Source: Natronolimnohabitans innermongolicus JCM 12255
Lineage (GTDB): Archaea; Halobacteriota; Halobacteria; Halobacteriales; Natrialbaceae
Length of the DNA stretch: 64,000 bases
Direction of reading: 5' to 3'
Assembly: GCF_000337215.1 (NCBI RefSeq)
Contig: NZ_AOHZ01000003.1
Span: forward strand, 1-64,000
The position numbers and the translations under genes were made by a program. The notes beneath the pieces were generated by a model that had not been told where the DNA came from, did not search any database, and saw only the letters and a list, made by a program, of their open reading frames with translations. This document shows positions 43,148 to 52,585 of the stretch, in pieces (position 1 is the first letter of the stretch; the number at the start of each line of letters is the position of its first letter).

Positions 43148-44527
43148 ATGGGAGCGGACGAACCGACCACCGGCCGGCGGGCGGTGCTCTCCGCGTTCGG
43201 TTCGGGAGGGCTGCTCGCACTGGTCGGCCGACCGACCGCGGCACAAACGACTCGCGGGGGCGACGGCGCACTCGAGCGACTCGAGGACGGACTCGAGGAG
43301 ACGGACGAGCCGGAAACGATCGTGAGTGGACTCGAGAGGGTCGAACGCCTCTTTCAGTACCAACTCGACCAGGGGCTCCACCACGGCGCGCAACTGGCCG
43401 TCTACCGGGGCGAGGAACTGGTCGTCGACCTCGCGGGCGGAATCACGGCTACCGAGGACGGGGACGACGACCTCCCGACCGACGAGGCGAACCCCGACGG
43501 CAGCACTGAGCAAAGCTCAGTTGGCGGTCGAAACTCGATGGGTTTCGACAACGTCGAGACCGAACCCGACTCGCGATTCGTACTGTTCTCGAACACGAAG
43601 CCGCTCGCGGCGGCCTGCGTTCACGTATTGGCCGACGAAGGGGCACTCGAGTTCGACGATCCGATCGTCGACCACTGGCCCGAGTTCGCCGACGAGGACT
43701 CGGAGAAAGCTTTGGTAACGGTCCGCCACGTCCTGACCCACCAGTCGGGCCTCCCGGAGACGCCAGTCGATTGGGAGTACGAGGTGTGGACCGACCCGGA
43801 CGCGCTGGCGGCGGGCGTCGAGGAAGCGGACCTGGAGTTCTCACCCGGCGAGGAGACCAGCTACCAGTTCTACAGTTTCGGCTGGATCGTCGGCGAGTTG
43901 GTCCGGCAGGTCACGGGCGAACGGATCGACGAGTTCGCCCGCGAGCACGTCTTCGAGCCGCTGGGGATGGATCGGACTCACATCGGTCGGCCCGACGACG
44001 AGGACGTCGACGTCGCGACGCTGGTCGGCTTCGAGCCCTACGACCGGGTCGGCGAGCCGGGGCTGATGGCCGGCTACACGACCGCGGAGGCCGCGGAGAC
44101 CTACAATCGGGAGGACGTACAGGAGGGGATCAACCCCGCCTGGACCGGGATCGGCCCGGCGCGCGAACTGGCGCGATTCTACGCCTGCTATCTGAACGGG
44201 GGCAAGTTCGACGGCACGCGCCTGCTGAGCGAAGACACCGTCGCGGAAGCGATCGCGCTGCACGTCGAGGAGCCGCCGACGGGCGGCGTCGGCACCGCTT
44301 CGCGATACGGACTGGGTTTCCAGCGCGGCGGCGCGCTCCCCGACCGCCGCGGCGTCCCCTCGCCGGCGGGAACGTTCGGCCACGGGGGCCTCGGCAGCAG
44401 CATGACCTGGGCCGAACCCGAGACGGACCTCGCCTTCGCGTTCGTCTGCAACGGCATCCGGGACGGCTACGAACACGACGCTCGGATCGCGTCGCTCTCG
44501 GAGACCGTTCGGTCGGGACTGGCGTGA
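43148..44527 (+). CDS. Tat-exported beta-lactamase-family (serine hydrolase) protein
   Basis: This 459-residue protein starts with a twin-arginine-like signal (TGRRAVLSAFGSGGLLALVG) and is then a class C/EstB-type serine beta-lactamase fold. The active-site SxxK is SNTK (148-151), the second motif is YSF in SYQFYSFGWIVG, and HGG in TFGHGGLGSS plays the KTG part. The family includes esterases, D-aminopeptidases and lactamases; haloarchaeal members usually have no antibiotic role. An Asp/Glu-rich insert of about 30 residues (about 100-130) precedes the SNTK. The Met at 43148 gives the signal its proper length. Confidence 0.9.
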   Translation: MGADEPTTGRRAVLSAFGSGGLLALVGRPTAAQTTRGGDGALERLEDGLEETDEPETIVSGLERVERLFQYQLDQGLHHGAQLAVYRGEELVVDLAGGITATEDGDDDLPTDEANPDGSTEQSSVGGRNSMGFDNVETEPDSRFVLFSNTKPLAAACVHVLADEGALEFDDPIVDHWPEFADEDSEKALVTVRHVLTHQSGLPETPVDWEYEVWTDPDALAAGVEEADLEFSPGEETSYQFYSFGWIVGELVRQVTGERIDEFAREHVFEPLGMDRTHIGRPDDEDVDVATLVGFEPYDRVGEPGLMAGYTTAEAAETYNREDVQEGINPAWTGIGPARELARFYACYLNGGKFDGTRLLSEDTVAEAIALHVEEPPTGGVGTASRYGLGFQRGGALPDRRGVPSPAGTFGHGGLGSSMTWAEPETDLAFAFVCNGIRDGYEHDARIASLSETVRSGLA

Positions 44528-44639
44528 TCGGTTCGGAACCCTCCGCCGTGAGGCGCTCTCGAGTCGTCTTGCGACCCCCTCGAGATCACTGTCACTCGCC
44601 GGCACGCGCCTTTTCAGCCGGCTGGCCGTAGCGCCGCCG

Positions 44640-45557
44640 ATGTCGATTAACCCGACCGGAACCATTTTAGACGACGACCGAAGTCTCGAGCTCCGAGAGA
44701 CTCGCGAGTCCGCAGCCGCACAGCTGGCACTCGAGTTGACGCCGGTCGCCGAGTTCATGGGCGCCGAACCGGGCGATCACGTCGACTGGGACGTCGACGA
44801 GCACGAGGGCGAGCCGATGCTCGTCCTGAGCGAGCTTCCGGACGAACAGACCGGCGACGCGCCGTACCCGCGGCGACTCCGCGAGGAAAACGGCGAGACC
44901 GTCGCTCCCGTCCCTGATCCGCTCGTACGAGCCGAACCGCCGGCGGGACTGGGGCTCGATCTCGACGCCTACGACGCGGAGCGGCCGCTGTTGTTCGACG
45001 CGTTGACGGCCGCCGAGACGATCGGCGTGGTTCCCGTCCGATTCGGCGACGGGGAGCCCTACCGCTCGGAGCCGCTTCCGAACGTGGCCGACGCCAGCGA
45101 TCCGATCGCCGAGGGGACCATCGAGCACGAGCGCGACGGCGATTCGACGCCGCGACCGGAGACGATGGACGCGCCGATCGATCCCGTCGTCTTCGACGAC
45201 GTCATGGCCGACGCGCCGACCGACGTTCCCGAAGCCGACGTCGTCGGGCTCCTTGAGGCGAGCGAAACCCACGACGTCGTCGGCGTCGACGACCACGCCG
45301 CCGGGACCCCGCCGCTGTCGGTCGACGACCGCGCTGTCGTCCGACTCGAGGACGGCGCCTGGCAGAGCCGAATCGCGCCGGACCTCGAGAACGCCGGCGT
45401 CGACGTCGACGGGAACGCCCTCGGCGTCGTCCGAACGATTCACGAGCGACAGGCCGAGCGCTTGCTCGAGGAAACTGAAGGAGTCGAGGCCGAACACGAC
45501 GGTTTCGAGTCCGTTTCCGCTCTTTTCGTCACGGCGGAGCGAGACACCGCAGAGTAA
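44640..45557 (+). CDS. acidic haloarchaeal protein of unknown function
   Basis: This 305-residue protein starts MSINPTGTILDDDRSLELRE. It contains LALELTPVAEFMGAEPGDHV near residue 30 and HEGEPMLVLSELPDEQ, followed by a long acidic region with Asp/Glu/Pro and a C-terminal helical part HERQAERLLEETEGVEAEHD. No signal peptide or membrane segment is visible. I do not recognise the family. The upstream gap from the hydrolase gene is 112 bp, and a MITE-like repeat follows 170 bp downstream. Confidence 0.7.
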   Translation: MSINPTGTILDDDRSLELRETRESAAAQLALELTPVAEFMGAEPGDHVDWDVDEHEGEPMLVLSELPDEQTGDAPYPRRLREENGETVAPVPDPLVRAEPPAGLGLDLDAYDAERPLLFDALTAAETIGVVPVRFGDGEPYRSEPLPNVADASDPIAEGTIEHERDGDSTPRPETMDAPIDPVVFDDVMADAPTDVPEADVVGLLEASETHDVVGVDDHAAGTPPLSVDDRAVVRLEDGAWQSRIAPDLENAGVDVDGNALGVVRTIHERQAERLLEETEGVEAEHDGFESVSALFVTAERDTAE

Positions 45558-45726
45558 ACGGGTTCGAGGGCTGAGACGGTCGGTGAAGACGATGCGTAGC
45601 CAGTTCCCGTCCGTGCCACTCGAACCGAACGGCGGACGTTCTTGTTTCTGTTGAGACCAACGAGACCCACGACGGCGTCGAACACGACTTCCGAACGGCA
45701 ACAATTTTCGATACCGTCCGCCAGGA

Positions 45727-45814
45727 GCTATAGTAGCCACTGAAAGTCAATGCACGCCTGATCGCAGTACGGCGTTACGATCAGAGTGTAAATCGTTTCA
45801 GTGGCTACTATAGC
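45727..45814. mobile_element. MITE-like palindromic element, copy 1
   Basis: This 88-bp element has perfect 19-bp terminal inverted repeats: gctatagtagccactgaaa and its complement tttcagtggctactatagc. Inside, ctgatcg and cgatcag make a second inverted pair, so the whole can fold into a long hairpin. It has no coding capacity. Its outer ends and inner stem match the element at 56255-56338. The ends carry TA, which may be the target site of a Tc1/IS630-type transposase (inference). Confidence 0.85.
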
Positions 45815-45889
45815 CGAGCAGGGTCGTCGCCACCGGGATGCGGATGCGGTCGAGGCCACTAGCAATGATCGATCGGTGAGACGACGCGG

Positions 45890-47341
45890 TCAATCGTCGC
45901 CCTGACTGCTGCTATCGCCACCGATCGCTTCGTGTTTGTGCAGCAGTGCCATCTTTTCGCGCAGATCCTCCTCCCCGTCGTAGGTTCGGATCCGGTAGAC
46001 GTACAGCAGCGAGACCAGCCCGATCCAGCCGAACTGGAGGAGCAGCGCCGTCGGTGCTCCGAGGGCGACGAAGACCATGAACACGGCCGAGACGACGACG
46101 TTGCCGACGGCGACGACCTTCAACACGGGCAGCGGAAGCTTGTAGAACGAGTACTTGTACCGGTCCGGAAAGACCGTCGGGAGCTTCCACAGCGCGACGC
46201 CGCTGATCATGAAGCTGATGAAGATTCCCGTCACGGTCACCGTGACGAGCCAGTCGAGGACGTCGACGGCGAGGATACCGTCGAACGGGCCCATAAGCGG
46301 CGCGGCGAGCAACGGCGGAACCGCGAGCAACAGGAGCGCGCGGTTCGGTGTGCCGAACCGGTCGTGAATGTCCGAGAAGAACCCCGGAATCACGTCGTCA
46401 CGGGCGGCGCGCATGATCGTCCGCGAATAGGACGTGTAGAGCGTGTTGATCGTCGTCGCCGCCGCGACGAGCGCGCCGATCGCGACGAACGCGATCGCCC
46501 AGCCCGGCAGGATACCCTCGGCGACGGCCGCGAGACCCCCTTCGACAGCCTGGCCGTCGTCACCGATAATGGACTCCCACGGCACCGCTCCAACCAGCGC
46601 CACGATGACCGCGATCGTCAACACGGCGACGATCGCCATCCCGGCGGCCAGCACGCGAGGGATGTTCTTCGCCGGATTCTCGAGTTCTTCGCCGATCTCG
46701 ATGATCATCGCGAACCCCTGGAACGGGATGTACAGCGTCACGGCCGCCAGGAAGAACGGCGCGTAGCCGTCGGCGAACGGGTCGCCCTCGCCCGCGGGGA
46801 ACATCGGCGTGAGGTTCGACGTGTCGAACGACGTGAACCCGCCGACGGAGAACGTGACCATCGCTGCCAGGAGGATGGAGACGAGCACCATCTGGACGTT
46901 TGCGGCCAGTTTGACGCCGACGTAGTTGAACGCCAGAAACGCACCCAACAGGAAGTACACCGAAACCAGCGTCGGAACGTCGGCGAAAACCGGGACGTAC
47001 TCGGCGAACCCGAGCGCCGCGAACAGGATGTACGCCCAGACGGACATAATTGGGACTGCCACCCCGAGAAACCCCCAGTAGGGTCCGACGAGCCGGGAAG
47101 CGTAGACGTACGCGCCGCCAGCGACCGGTATCGAACCGCCGAGTTGCAACAACAGCAAGATTCCAAGCACCATCGGAATCACTGCCAGTAAAATCGCGAC
47201 GACGATACTCGGCCCCGCCACCGCTGCCATCTGCGTCGGCACGATGAAGATGCTCATCCCCACCGCCGTCCCGATTAACAATGCGATCGCCGCGATCGGA
47301 CCGATCTGCTCGTTGATCAGCTTGAAATCGTCTCCTGTCAT
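45890..47341 (-). CDS. APC-family amino acid permease
   Basis: This 483-residue protein has about 12 hydrophobic segments and the APC signature IGTAVGMSIFIVP in helix 1, as well as GGAYVYASRLVGPYWGFLGV in helix 3 and EIGEELENPAKNIPRVLAAG after helix 6. It should transport an amino acid or amine with a proton or sodium. The frame begins at 47425 but the Met at 47341 (MTGDDFKLINEQIGPIAAIA) starts the normal N-terminus. The C-terminus is acidic. The gene is divergent from folD. Confidence 0.93.
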   Translation of the reverse strand: MTGDDFKLINEQIGPIAAIALLIGTAVGMSIFIVPTQMAAVAGPSIVVAILLAVIPMVLGILLLLQLGGSIPVAGGAYVYASRLVGPYWGFLGVAVPIMSVWAYILFAALGFAEYVPVFADVPTLVSVYFLLGAFLAFNYVGVKLAANVQMVLVSILLAAMVTFSVGGFTSFDTSNLTPMFPAGEGDPFADGYAPFFLAAVTLYIPFQGFAMIIEIGEELENPAKNIPRVLAAGMAIVAVLTIAVIVALVGAVPWESIIGDDGQAVEGGLAAVAEGILPGWAIAFVAIGALVAAATTINTLYTSYSRTIMRAARDDVIPGFFSDIHDRFGTPNRALLLLAVPPLLAAPLMGPFDGILAVDVLDWLVTVTVTGIFISFMISGVALWKLPTVFPDRYKYSFYKLPLPVLKVVAVGNVVVSAVFMVFVALGAPTALLLQFGWIGLVSLLYVYRIRTYDGEEDLREKMALLHKHEAIGGDSSSQGDD

Positions 47342-47603
47342 CGATAGCCTGTGAAGCGATATCACGAACCACAATATTAAATCCATTGTTAATGGTGATA
47401 CAGATGATGCAAATATGCGTTCCAACGGAAACCGAACGACACGAAACCGCTAGCAACGTTTTCGTCCGCGGCGAACGACAGCGCTGACACGCCCGACAGC
47501 AGTCACAAAGATATCCACATTCGTGGATACTACCGACGCAATAGAGGGGGCATCTGCGCACGAACCCGAGGGTTGATTAGTCTCGCGGTCGCCCACTCGA
47601 GTA

Positions 47604-48497
47604 ATGACCGAAATCATCGACGGCAACGCCGTCGCCAGCGAGATTCGCGAGGAGTTGACCGACGCAATCGAGACGCTCGCTGACGCCGGTTCACGGCCGG
47701 GTCTGGCAACCGTGTTGATGGGCGACGACCCGGCCAGTGAGACGTACGTAAACATGAAACAGCGCGACTGCGAGGAGGTCGGCATCGAGAGCGTCCACGT
47801 CGACGTCGACGGCGACGCACCGCCCGCGAAACTGTACGACGAGATCGCCGCGCTGAACGACGACCCCGAGGTCCACGGCTACATCGTCCAGGCGCCCGTT
47901 CCGGACCACGTCGACTACCGCGAGGTCATCCGCCGGGTCGATCCCGTAAAGGACGTCGACGGCTTCCACCCCGAGAACGTCGGCCGCCTCGTCGCCGGCG
48001 ACGCCCGATTCCGACCCTGTACGCCCCACGGCGTCCAGAAGTTACTCGAGTCGGCGGGCGTCGAGACGGAGGGCAAAGACGTCACGATCGTCGGCCGATC
48101 GGACATCGTCGGCAAGCCGCTTGCTAACTTGCTGATTCAGAAGGCCGAAGACGGCAACGCGACGGTGACGGTCTGTCACTCTCGAACCGACGACCTCGCC
48201 GAAAAGACCCGCAGCGCCGATATCGTCGTCGCCGCCGCGGGCGTTCCGGAGCTCGTCGACGGCTCGATGATCGGCGAGGGCGCGGTCGTGATCGACGTCG
48301 GCGTCAACCGCGTCGACGCCGACAACGAGAAGGGATACGAACTCGTCGGCGACATCGAGTTCGAGAGCGCGACCGAACAGGCCAGCGCGATCACGCCGGT
48401 CCCGGGGGGCGTCGGTCCCATGACGCGCGCGATGTTACTGTACAATACGGTCAAGGCTGCGAGCCTGCAAGAAGACGTCGACGTCACCCTCCCCTGA
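47604..48497 (+). CDS. folD: bifunctional methylenetetrahydrofolate dehydrogenase/cyclohydrolase FolD
   Basis: This 297-residue protein interconverts methylene-, methenyl- and formyl-THF with NADP. Signatures are SETYVNMKQRDCEE (YxxxK), VQAPVPDHVD, KDVDGFHPENVGRL, VTIVGRSDIVGKPLANLL and ITPVPGGVGPMTRAML. Length and start are normal. It uses the methylene-THF made by glyA upstream and provides formyl-THF for purine synthesis, of which purD is 10 kb away; none are in one operon. Confidence 0.97.
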   Translation: MTEIIDGNAVASEIREELTDAIETLADAGSRPGLATVLMGDDPASETYVNMKQRDCEEVGIESVHVDVDGDAPPAKLYDEIAALNDDPEVHGYIVQAPVPDHVDYREVIRRVDPVKDVDGFHPENVGRLVAGDARFRPCTPHGVQKLLESAGVETEGKDVTIVGRSDIVGKPLANLLIQKAEDGNATVTVCHSRTDDLAEKTRSADIVVAAAGVPELVDGSMIGEGAVVIDVGVNRVDADNEKGYELVGDIEFESATEQASAITPVPGGVGPMTRAMLLYNTVKAASLQEDVDVTLP

Positions 48498-48682
48498 AAC
48501 GAGACCTGTCTCGAGCCCGGTTACGTCACACTGTTTTCGGTGACTCCCCCCTCACAAATCGGCGGCCGACTCAGGGCGGTTCCGCCGTCCCGTCTCGCCC
48601 CCCTCACGGAGTTCGTGTGGCTGCTCCGATCCGAGCGGTGACGCACTTCCTCCAATGGGTCGGTTCGAACGCGGAGACCCAG

Positions 48683-49402
48683 TTACGGCGCGAACTCGAG
48701 GTCCTCGAGTCTGTCCCGGGCCTGCGTGAGCGCCAGTTCGTCACCGCGGAGTCCGTTCGCCAGGTCGCGAGTGGCATCGACCAGTCGGTCGGCCGTCCGC
48801 GGATCGACGTCGCCGTCGAGCATCCGGATCCGGGTGACGTGTTCGCCGAGCATCTCGACGGCGCTTCGCTCGGCGGCCGTCAGGTCGTCGTCCGTCGTCC
48901 AGGTACGCAGATCGCGGCGATAGTCACGGATCGCGTTCGCGTATGCGAGTCCACGCGCACTACGAAGCGTCGCGGGAATCTCCGCAGCCGGGGTTCGCTC
49001 GCCGTCGTCGGCGTCACGCAACAGCGAGAAGAAGTAGTACTCTTCGTCGTCCTCGAGGTCGATATCTCGGCGGACGATATCGGCGACGTGGAGGAGTTCC
49101 CGTGCGGCCAGATAGCTGTCGTCGAGGTCGCGGAGATCGCCGGCGCTGACGAACCCGCGGCGGCGAACGTACTCGCGACAGTTCTCGCGCGCGCGGTCTG
49201 CGAGTTCGTCGGTCGTCAGCTCGTCGATGGCGTTTCGCACCTCGGTGAGGTCGAACTCGACCTGAAGGTCGGTGTGTTCGGTCCGCTCGTCGACGCCGAC
49301 GCTCTGGAGGCTGCCACAGGCGGGACAGCCGACGCTTCCCGTCTCGTAGTACGACCAGCGTGTCCCACACTCCGTACACTCGCGTTCGCCCCGGATCTTC
49401 AT
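48683..49402 (-). CDS. zinc-ribbon haloarchaeal protein (DUF7117-like)
   Basis: This 239-residue protein starts MKIRGERECTECGTRWSYYE with CxxC, followed by GCPACGSLQSVGVDER (second CxxC), a zinc ribbon like that of TFIIB. The remaining 190 residues are helical and acidic (ELADRARENCREYVRRRGFV; LRDLDDSYLAARELLHVADI). It resembles a haloarchaeal family that I recall as DUF7117. Function unknown; an RNA or DNA role is possible. The Met at 49402 is the start; the flippase-like gene upstream ends 46 bp away on the same strand. Confidence 0.82.
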   Translation of the reverse strand: MKIRGERECTECGTRWSYYETGSVGCPACGSLQSVGVDERTEHTDLQVEFDLTEVRNAIDELTTDELADRARENCREYVRRRGFVSAGDLRDLDDSYLAARELLHVADIVRRDIDLEDDEEYYFFSLLRDADDGERTPAAEIPATLRSARGLAYANAIRDYRRDLRTWTTDDDLTAAERSAVEMLGEHVTRIRMLDGDVDPRTADRLVDATRDLANGLRGDELALTQARDRLEDLEFAP

Positions 49403-49447
49403 GCACCGACGTACGTGTGGCACCCCAAAAACCACACCGGAGTCGCG

Positions 49448-50458
49448 CTATGCGTTTTGGAAGAGGAGACTCACCGCGGAGAGACCGCCGACGCTGATCG
49501 TGAGCCAGTACGTAGAGAGTCGATAAATGAGCGCGACCGTCAGTGCGGCGGCCGGCTCGAGCTGACCGAGCGTCGTCAGCCCGGCGGTGACGATCGCTTC
49601 GACGCCGCCGGTACCGCCCGGGGCGGGAACGATCGTCCCGAGCTTCCCGAGTGCGACGACGATAGCGGCGACCGGCAGGGCGAGCCGATAGCCGAGGGCG
49701 ACCGCACCGAGATAGACGGGCAACATGAGAAACGCCATCCCGAGATGTGCGTAGACGGTTGCGATCAGCAGGGTCCGTTTGTCGGCCGTGATCGTCTCGA
49801 CCGAACCGTAGAAGCCGTCCAGTCGCGTTCGGACGGCAGCGGGTGAGAGCTGCTCGTCGAATCGATCGGAAAACCGTCCGAGAACGCGCCGGACGGCGGT
49901 CGCGATTCCGAGGACGAGCCGATAGATGACCGCCGGCTGGCGGACCACGACGTAGACTGCCGTGGCGACGACGACGAACAGCCCTGCAAATGCTGCGAAC
50001 TGCAACACCATTCCGTCGCCGAGCGCACCGCCGACGGCGATCATCCCGAGTGCCAGAAAGCCGAACGTGTAGTAGGGGATGTAGTTGAGGAGGTCGGCGG
50101 AGACGATACTCGCCAATCCGTCCTCGTAGGCCATTTCGCCGTCGCTCGAGACGAGGTACGCGACGAACGGCTCCGCTGCGAGCTGTCCGTACGGCGTCAC
50201 GTACTTGAGAAACATCGCGGTCAGAAAGATTTGGCCGATCCGCTTGCGGGCCATCGTCGTATCGATCAGCGAGACGAACCGATCCCAGACGAGGCCACGA
50301 AACGTCAGCGCGAGCAGCCCCGAGAGCACCCCGAGACCGAGCACGCGGTAATCCGCCCGTCCGAGTTCGGCGGCGACGTCCCGACTGCCGACCGCACTGA
50401 CGAGGAGAGCAAGGAGAACCACGGCGAGTACAAATCCGAGGGCGATCCGTCGTTTCAC
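49448..50458 (-). CDS. YbhN/UPF0104 flippase-fold membrane protein
   Basis: This 336-residue protein has about 8 hydrophobic segments and typical YbhN/lysylphosphatidylglycerol-synthetase-TM signatures: LALTFRGLVWDRFVSLID, FLKYVTPYGQLAAEPFVAYL and VPAPGGTGGVEAIVTAGLTT. The same fold is found in AglD of haloarchaeal N-glycosylation. It may act on lipid-linked precursors, but the substrate cannot be read. Start MKRRIALGFVLAVVLLALLV is normal. The zinc-ribbon gene follows in the same direction. Confidence 0.9.
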   Translation of the reverse strand: MKRRIALGFVLAVVLLALLVSAVGSRDVAAELGRADYRVLGLGVLSGLLALTFRGLVWDRFVSLIDTTMARKRIGQIFLTAMFLKYVTPYGQLAAEPFVAYLVSSDGEMAYEDGLASIVSADLLNYIPYYTFGFLALGMIAVGGALGDGMVLQFAAFAGLFVVVATAVYVVVRQPAVIYRLVLGIATAVRRVLGRFSDRFDEQLSPAAVRTRLDGFYGSVETITADKRTLLIATVYAHLGMAFLMLPVYLGAVALGYRLALPVAAIVVALGKLGTIVPAPGGTGGVEAIVTAGLTTLGQLEPAAALTVALIYRLSTYWLTISVGGLSAVSLLFQNA

Positions 50459-50741
50459 GAGCGCAACATTGAACCGACCCTACAACTATTTTATGAAACA
50501 ACTGACGATCGGAATCGCACTCGAGAGGCTCCGTGCTCGTCGTGAACACGGAGAACTGTTTCGAGTATAATCATCTGTGACCGCCGTCCCGGTCACGATT
50601 CCGTCGCTCACGATCCGCTTTACTCGGGAAACGATACGTAATCGATGACGGTCACCGGCGGTTAGACGACGTTAAACACGTCATTAACGGACGGCAGTTG
50701 CAGGCCGCACTGAAACCACCGCGAACGTCCTATCAGGATAT

Positions 50742-51572
50742 ATGTCCGATTCAGAACTGAACCGTCGCAAGTTCGTTGCCGCCGCAGGTACCGCAAGTGC
50801 ACTCGTACTCGCCGGCTGTGCGGACGAAGGCCCTGGCGACGAAGAGGAAGAAGAGGAAGAAGGTCCCGGCATGGATGACGACGAAGAAGAGCCGGAAATG
50901 GACGAGGAAGAAGACGAAGAGGAAGAAGAAGAGGACGACGATGAGACGTACACGCTGACGGTCACCGTCGAGGACGAAGAAGGCGAACCCGCAGAGGGCG
51001 CAACCGTCGAACTCGACGAAGCGGACGACGACCTCCTCGACGACGATGAGGACGAGGACGACGAGAACGGTCTCGAGGATGACGACGAGGACGACGAGAA
51101 CGGCCTCGACGACGATGACGAGGACGACGAGGCGGAAACCGAGTCCGCAATCCAGGAAGACGACGACGAGAACGGCCTCGAGGACGACGATGAGGACGAC
51201 GAGAACGGTCTCGAGGACGACGACGAAGATGACGAGAACGGTCTCGAGGACGACGATGAGGACGACGACGAGGAACACGACTTCCCGCTCGAAGAGGAGA
51301 CCGACGAGGACGGCGAAGTCGAGTTCGAAGACCTCGAGGACGGCGAGTACACCGTCACGGCCGAATACGAGGGTGAAGAGGCCGAGGACGAGGTCGAGAT
51401 CGACGGCGACGACGAGGAGCTCACGCTGACGCTCGGCGAGGACGACGAGGACGAGGACGAGGATGATGACGACGAAGACGACGATGACCTCCTCGACGAC
51501 GACGAGGACGGCGACGAAGACGAGAACGGCCTCGACGACGACGAGGACGACGACGAAGACGACGGACTCTAA
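50742..51572 (+). CDS. extremely acidic Tat lipoprotein with ENGLE repeats inside an Ig-like domain
   Basis: This 276-residue protein starts MSDSELNRRKFVAAAGTASA then LVLAGC, a Tat-type signal with lipobox. About 35 acidic residues (GDEEEEEEEGPGMDDDEEEP) follow. A carboxypeptidase-regulatory-type beta-sandwich begins with YTLTVTVEDEEGEPAEGATV and is completed by EVEFEDLEDGEYTVTAEYEG and EEAEDEVEIDG. Between the two halves are tandem 11-residue units (GLEDDDEDDEN), five ENGL(E/D) copies at 51061-51250, coded by 33-bp DNA repeats; a sixth is near the C-terminus. Asp/Glu exceed half of all residues. It should face outside, anchored by lipid; calcium binding or charge shielding are guesses. Confidence 0.85.
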   Translation: MSDSELNRRKFVAAAGTASALVLAGCADEGPGDEEEEEEEGPGMDDDEEEPEMDEEEDEEEEEEDDDETYTLTVTVEDEEGEPAEGATVELDEADDDLLDDDEDEDDENGLEDDDEDDENGLDDDDEDDEAETESAIQEDDDENGLEDDDEDDENGLEDDDEDDENGLEDDDEDDDEEHDFPLEEETDEDGEVEFEDLEDGEYTVTAEYEGEEAEDEVEIDGDDEELTLTLGEDDEDEDEDDDDEDDDDLLDDDEDGDEDENGLDDDEDDDEDDGL

Positions 51573-52148
51573 TCGGCGAGTCCCTCGAAGGCACAGCTAG
51601 CACACCGCGGTAACTGTCCGCCCCGGCCGTCGGTCACGGCGGTCGTGTCCCATCGGTAGTACGGTCCGTTGGAACGTTTTTCGGCGGACCGTTGTTCGAC
51701 GAACCAGCCACCGGAGAGCCGTTGCAGCCATCGGAGAGCCGTTGGCTCAACCTCGACGCGTGGCTTCTCGACCCGTCGATCAGCCTGTCGACATCGAACC
51801 GTTCGTTCTCGACGCAGGCGTCGCACCTCCGTTCATCGCACAACGACCGCCAGTTCGGTTCGCGTCTACAGTCGCTGGACAATCGTCGCTCGTTCGTCGT
51901 GAACGATTGCAAACAGTTGTTGCCACGAAACCGCCCTCTTCCCGACGGAAGCGGCTGCAACGGACGTCGGCAACCGACACAATCTCTGTTTATCTCAGCG
52001 AACGGGTCGGTCTCCCGGTGCCCTTCTGGTGCCATCGAAAGACGCCGCTCCCGCCCGAAACCGACATGGGGTGACCTGGCGCCGAACCACGTCCGGCGTC
52101 GCGTCCGCGCGGGTACCTTTTTTCCGTTCGCCGTCCGTACCGCTTGCC
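51573..52148. other. intergenic stretch without convincing gene
   Basis: No gene passes. A 13-bp direct repeat, cggagagccgttg, occurs at about 51711 and 51731. On the minus strand a frame ends with LPRCASCAFEGLAD near 51569, a cysteine pair that might be a gene fragment, but upstream the frame is basic and without homology that I recognise. Confidence 0.4.
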
Positions 52149-52295
52149 ATGCGAGACGAAGAAGAAATCCGTGAGCAGTACGAGTTCCTCAAGGAGAACC
52201 TCGAGAGCGACGAGATGCGCCACGACGGCGTCGAGGAGATGTTCACCTACTACAAGCGCGCCCTCGGGTGGGTTCTCGAAGAGGAGTATATCTGA
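52149..52295 (+). CDS. small acidic helical protein
   Basis: This 48-residue protein reads MRDEEEIREQYEFLKENLES, DEMRHDGVEEMFTYYKRALG, WVLEEEYI. It is acidic, helical and has the codon and charge style of its neighbours. It seems to be one of the conserved haloarchaeal mini-proteins, function unknown. The Met at 52149 starts right after the basic upstream part of the frame. Confidence 0.75.
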   Translation: MRDEEEIREQYEFLKENLESDEMRHDGVEEMFTYYKRALGWVLEEEYI

Positions 52296-52367
52296 GCCGC
52301 GCTCGAAACGTATCACCGCTCGATCCGGTGTCGTTACATTTAAGTACACTCGGGAAAACCTTTCAGG

Positions 52368-52452
52368 TGACGCTTCGCTTGGAGGGCCGAAGCGTCAGCG
52401 GGGACCAATTCAGGGCGGCAAGCGATCGCGTGGCATTTTTCCGCCACGCGAT
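52368..52452 (+). ncRNA. candidate structured RNA with two hairpins
   Basis: Two perfect inverted repeats stand in tandem: tgacgcttcg/cgaagcgtca (52368-52377 and 52388-52397) and atcgcgtggc/gccacgcgat (52425-52434 and 52443-52452). A TATA-like atttaag (52339-52345) is about 27 bp upstream of the first arm, so a transcript could start with this hairpin. A leaderless 47-codon frame from the GTG at 52367 is the alternative reading. I cannot decide without transcript data. Confidence 0.35.
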
Positions 52453-52585
52453 TTGCTTTCCTGTTTCGATACCGAACCACCGAGCGGCCGCTTTGCCGTT
52501 CGTGTACTGAACTCGACGATAGATCGGCCGTCAATCGGGTACAACCAATATAAAAATACCGAACAAATTCAGATGGACTGTAAAC

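Noticed and set aside
45932-47191. 419-codon plus-strand frame opposite the APC permease
   Set aside because: Arg/Asp/His-rich shadow of a membrane-protein gene with no motif.
51569-51826. Minus-strand frame ending CASCAFEGLAD
   Set aside because: Only the end looks coding; the rest is basic and without start signals.
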